Positions 13,712 through 14,886 of a stretch of DNA of 14,886 bases are shown one piece after another (position 1 is the stretch's first letter; every line of letters starts with the position of its first letter). The notes below the pieces were generated by a model that saw only the letters and a list, made by a program, of their open reading frames with translations, searched no databases and was not told the origin of the DNA. The position numbers were made by a program, and so were the translations under genes. Source of the stretch: Pseudomonadota bacterium (lineage in GTDB: Bacteria; Pseudomonadota; Alphaproteobacteria; Rhizobiales; Beijerinckiaceae). The stretch is from positions 1 through 14,886 of the forward strand of contig JAFAAP010000304.1 in the NCBI GenBank assembly GCA_023426505.1, read 5' to 3'.

Positions 13712-14886
13712 TTACGCCCGCTCCTCCCAGAGCTTCGCCAGCTCGACGATGGTGCGGGCGGCGCGGTCCATGTCCTGGGCGCTGACGAATTCCAGCGGCG
13801 AATGGAAGGCGTGGCCGCCGGCGAAGATGTTGGCGCAGGGCAGGCCCATAAAGGAGAGGCGCGAGCCGTCCGTGCCGCCGCGGATGCTGCCGCGCTTAGG
13901 CTCCATGCCGGCCCGGCGGATCGCCTCGACGGCGTAGTCGACGATCTCCGGATGCCGGTCCAGCACCACCTTCATGTTGCGGTACTGCTCCTTGACCGTG
14001 AAGGTGTGGCTGGAGCCCGGATAGGCCGCCATCACGTCGTGCACGATCTTCTCCAGCACCGCCTCCTTCTCCTTCAGCCCCTCCTCCGTGAAATCGCGGA
14101 TGATGAAGCTCAAGGAAGCCTTCTCCATCACGGCCGAGACGCCGGTCGGATGGATGAACCCGTCGCGGCCCGTGGTGGTCTCGGGCGCCATGTCCTTCGG
14201 CAGACGCGCGACGATCTCGCCGGCGATCCGGATCGCGTTCTCCATTTGGCCGTAAGCGAAGCCCGGATGGATCGCCACGCCCTTGACGGCGATCTCGACC
14301 GCGTCGGCCGAAAACGTCTCGTCCTCGATGGTGCCCGCCGTCTCCCCGTCCATGGTGTAGCCGAAATCCGCCCCGAGCTTCTTCAGGTCCACCTTGTCGA
14401 CCCCGCGGCCGATCTCCTCGTCGGTGGTGAAGAGGATGCGGATCGTGCCGTGCGTCACGTCCGGGTTGGCGATGAGGAACTCGGCCGCCGCCATGATCTC
14501 GGCGATGCCCGCCTTGTCGTCGGCGCCGAGCAGCGTCGTGCCGTCCGACGTGATGATGTCCTCGCCGATCAGGGTTTTCAGCACCGGATGGTCCGCGACG
14601 CGGATGACCTGGGACGGATCTCCCGTCAGCCGGATGTCGCCGCCCCCGTAGTTCTTCACCACCTGCGGCTTGACGTTGGTGCCGGAAAAATCCGGCGCCG
14701 TGTCCATGTGAGCGCAGAAGCAGATCACCGGCACGTTGTTCTTGGGGCTGTTCGACGGAATGGTGCCGTAGACGTAGCCGTGCTCGTCGAGATGCGCGTC
14801 CGCCACGCCGATGGCCAGAAGCTCCTCCACCAGCAGCCGCCCGAGGTTCTTCTGGTTCTCGGTGGACGGCTGGGACTTGGACGCGG
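13712..14886 (-). CDS. pepT: Peptidase T (tripeptide aminopeptidase), N-terminus beyond right edge
   Basis: The frame is open from the TAA at 13712-13714 to the window edge, giving 390 codons. It begins within SKSQPSTENQKNLGRLLVEE, so roughly the first 20 residues are missing. M20-family metal motifs are HMDTAPD (zinc ligand and neighbouring catalytic Asp), GADDKAG (bridging Asp), TDEEIGRG (catalytic Glu pair), MDGE and a C-terminal AGGHAFHSPLEF histidine ligand; RGGTDGSRLSF is the PepT signature. The enzyme releases N-terminal residues from tripeptides in the cytosol. The gene appears intact. Its promoter is outside the window; palindromic repeats lie directly after its stop. Confidence 0.95.
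   Translation of the reverse strand, partial: ASKSQPSTENQKNLGRLLVEELLAIGVADAHLDEHGYVYGTIPSNSPKNNVPVICFCAHMDTAPDFSGTNVKPQVVKNYGGGDIRLTGDPSQVIRVADHPVLKTLIGEDIITSDGTTLLGADDKAGIAEIMAAAEFLIANPDVTHGTIRILFTTDEEIGRGVDKVDLKKLGADFGYTMDGETAGTIEDETFSADAVEIAVKGVAIHPGFAYGQMENAIRIAGEIVARLPKDMAPETTTGRDGFIHPTGVSAVMEKASLSFIIRDFTEEGLKEKEAVLEKIVHDVMAAYPGSSHTFTVKEQYRNMKVVLDRHPEIVDYAVEAIRRAGMEPKRGSIRGGTDGSRLSFMGLPCANIFAGGHAFHSPLEFVSAQDMDRAARTIVELAKLWEERA

Overview
The window looks like chromosomal DNA of a GC-rich alphaproteobacterium of the Hyphomicrobiales, most likely Methylobacteriaceae (Microvirga/Methylobacterium-like). This is inferred from protein family types, the aroC-ribB arrangement, a CtrA-type motif, an EcfG-like promoter, and intergenic palindromes of the 'tagagcatcggac' and 'cccctcacc...ggtgagggg' kinds. 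No rRNA, tRNA or CRISPR was seen. The content is mostly housekeeping, with scars of mobile elements and deletion.

Layout. (1) 1-403: the 5' end of an IS1182-type transposase (minus), inserted into a conserved gene of which only the 3' part remains here. (2) 404-2395: an intergenic palindromic repeat, a DoxX-family membrane protein (+), a converging glycine-zipper stress protein (-) with an EcfG-like promoter, and a small conserved hypothetical (+). (3) 2396-4060: the biotin transporter component BioY (-), divergent from an LACTB2-like metallo-hydrolase (+). (4) 4072-4991: a DUF1499 membrane protein (-), stop/start-coupled to the C-terminal remnant of an M48 peptidase whose catalytic part is absent. 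(5) 5139-5471: two tandem, related, very small disordered proteins. (6) 5547-7261: a MarR regulator and patatin-like lipase operon, then a small conserved protein behind a perfect CtrA-type motif. (7) 7316-9043: an L,D-transpeptidase lipoprotein (-), divergent from an HDAC-like deacetylase (+). (8) 9033-10391: an isolated, apparently more AT-rich Wzx-type flippase (-). (9) 10499-12732: the aroC-ribB operon (-), whose RibB carries a GTP cyclohydrolase II-like domain without zinc cysteines. (10) 12733-13711: about 980 bases without a convincing protein gene. It holds a strong minus-strand promoter, a predicted structured RNA of about 280 nt, and a cluster of palindromic repeats. (11) 13712-14886: peptidase T (-), running off the right edge.

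How the genes fit together: aroC and ribB are likely co-transcribed (chorismate and riboflavin synthesis), and marR with the patatin gene form a regulator/lipase pair. The rest are mainly single-gene units separated by bidirectional hairpin terminators. The most novel candidates are the promoter-driven structured RNA flanked by near-identical inverted repeats, the tandem small disordered proteins, the CtrA-type site ahead of a 62-residue protein of unknown function, and the decayed M48/DUF1499 locus.
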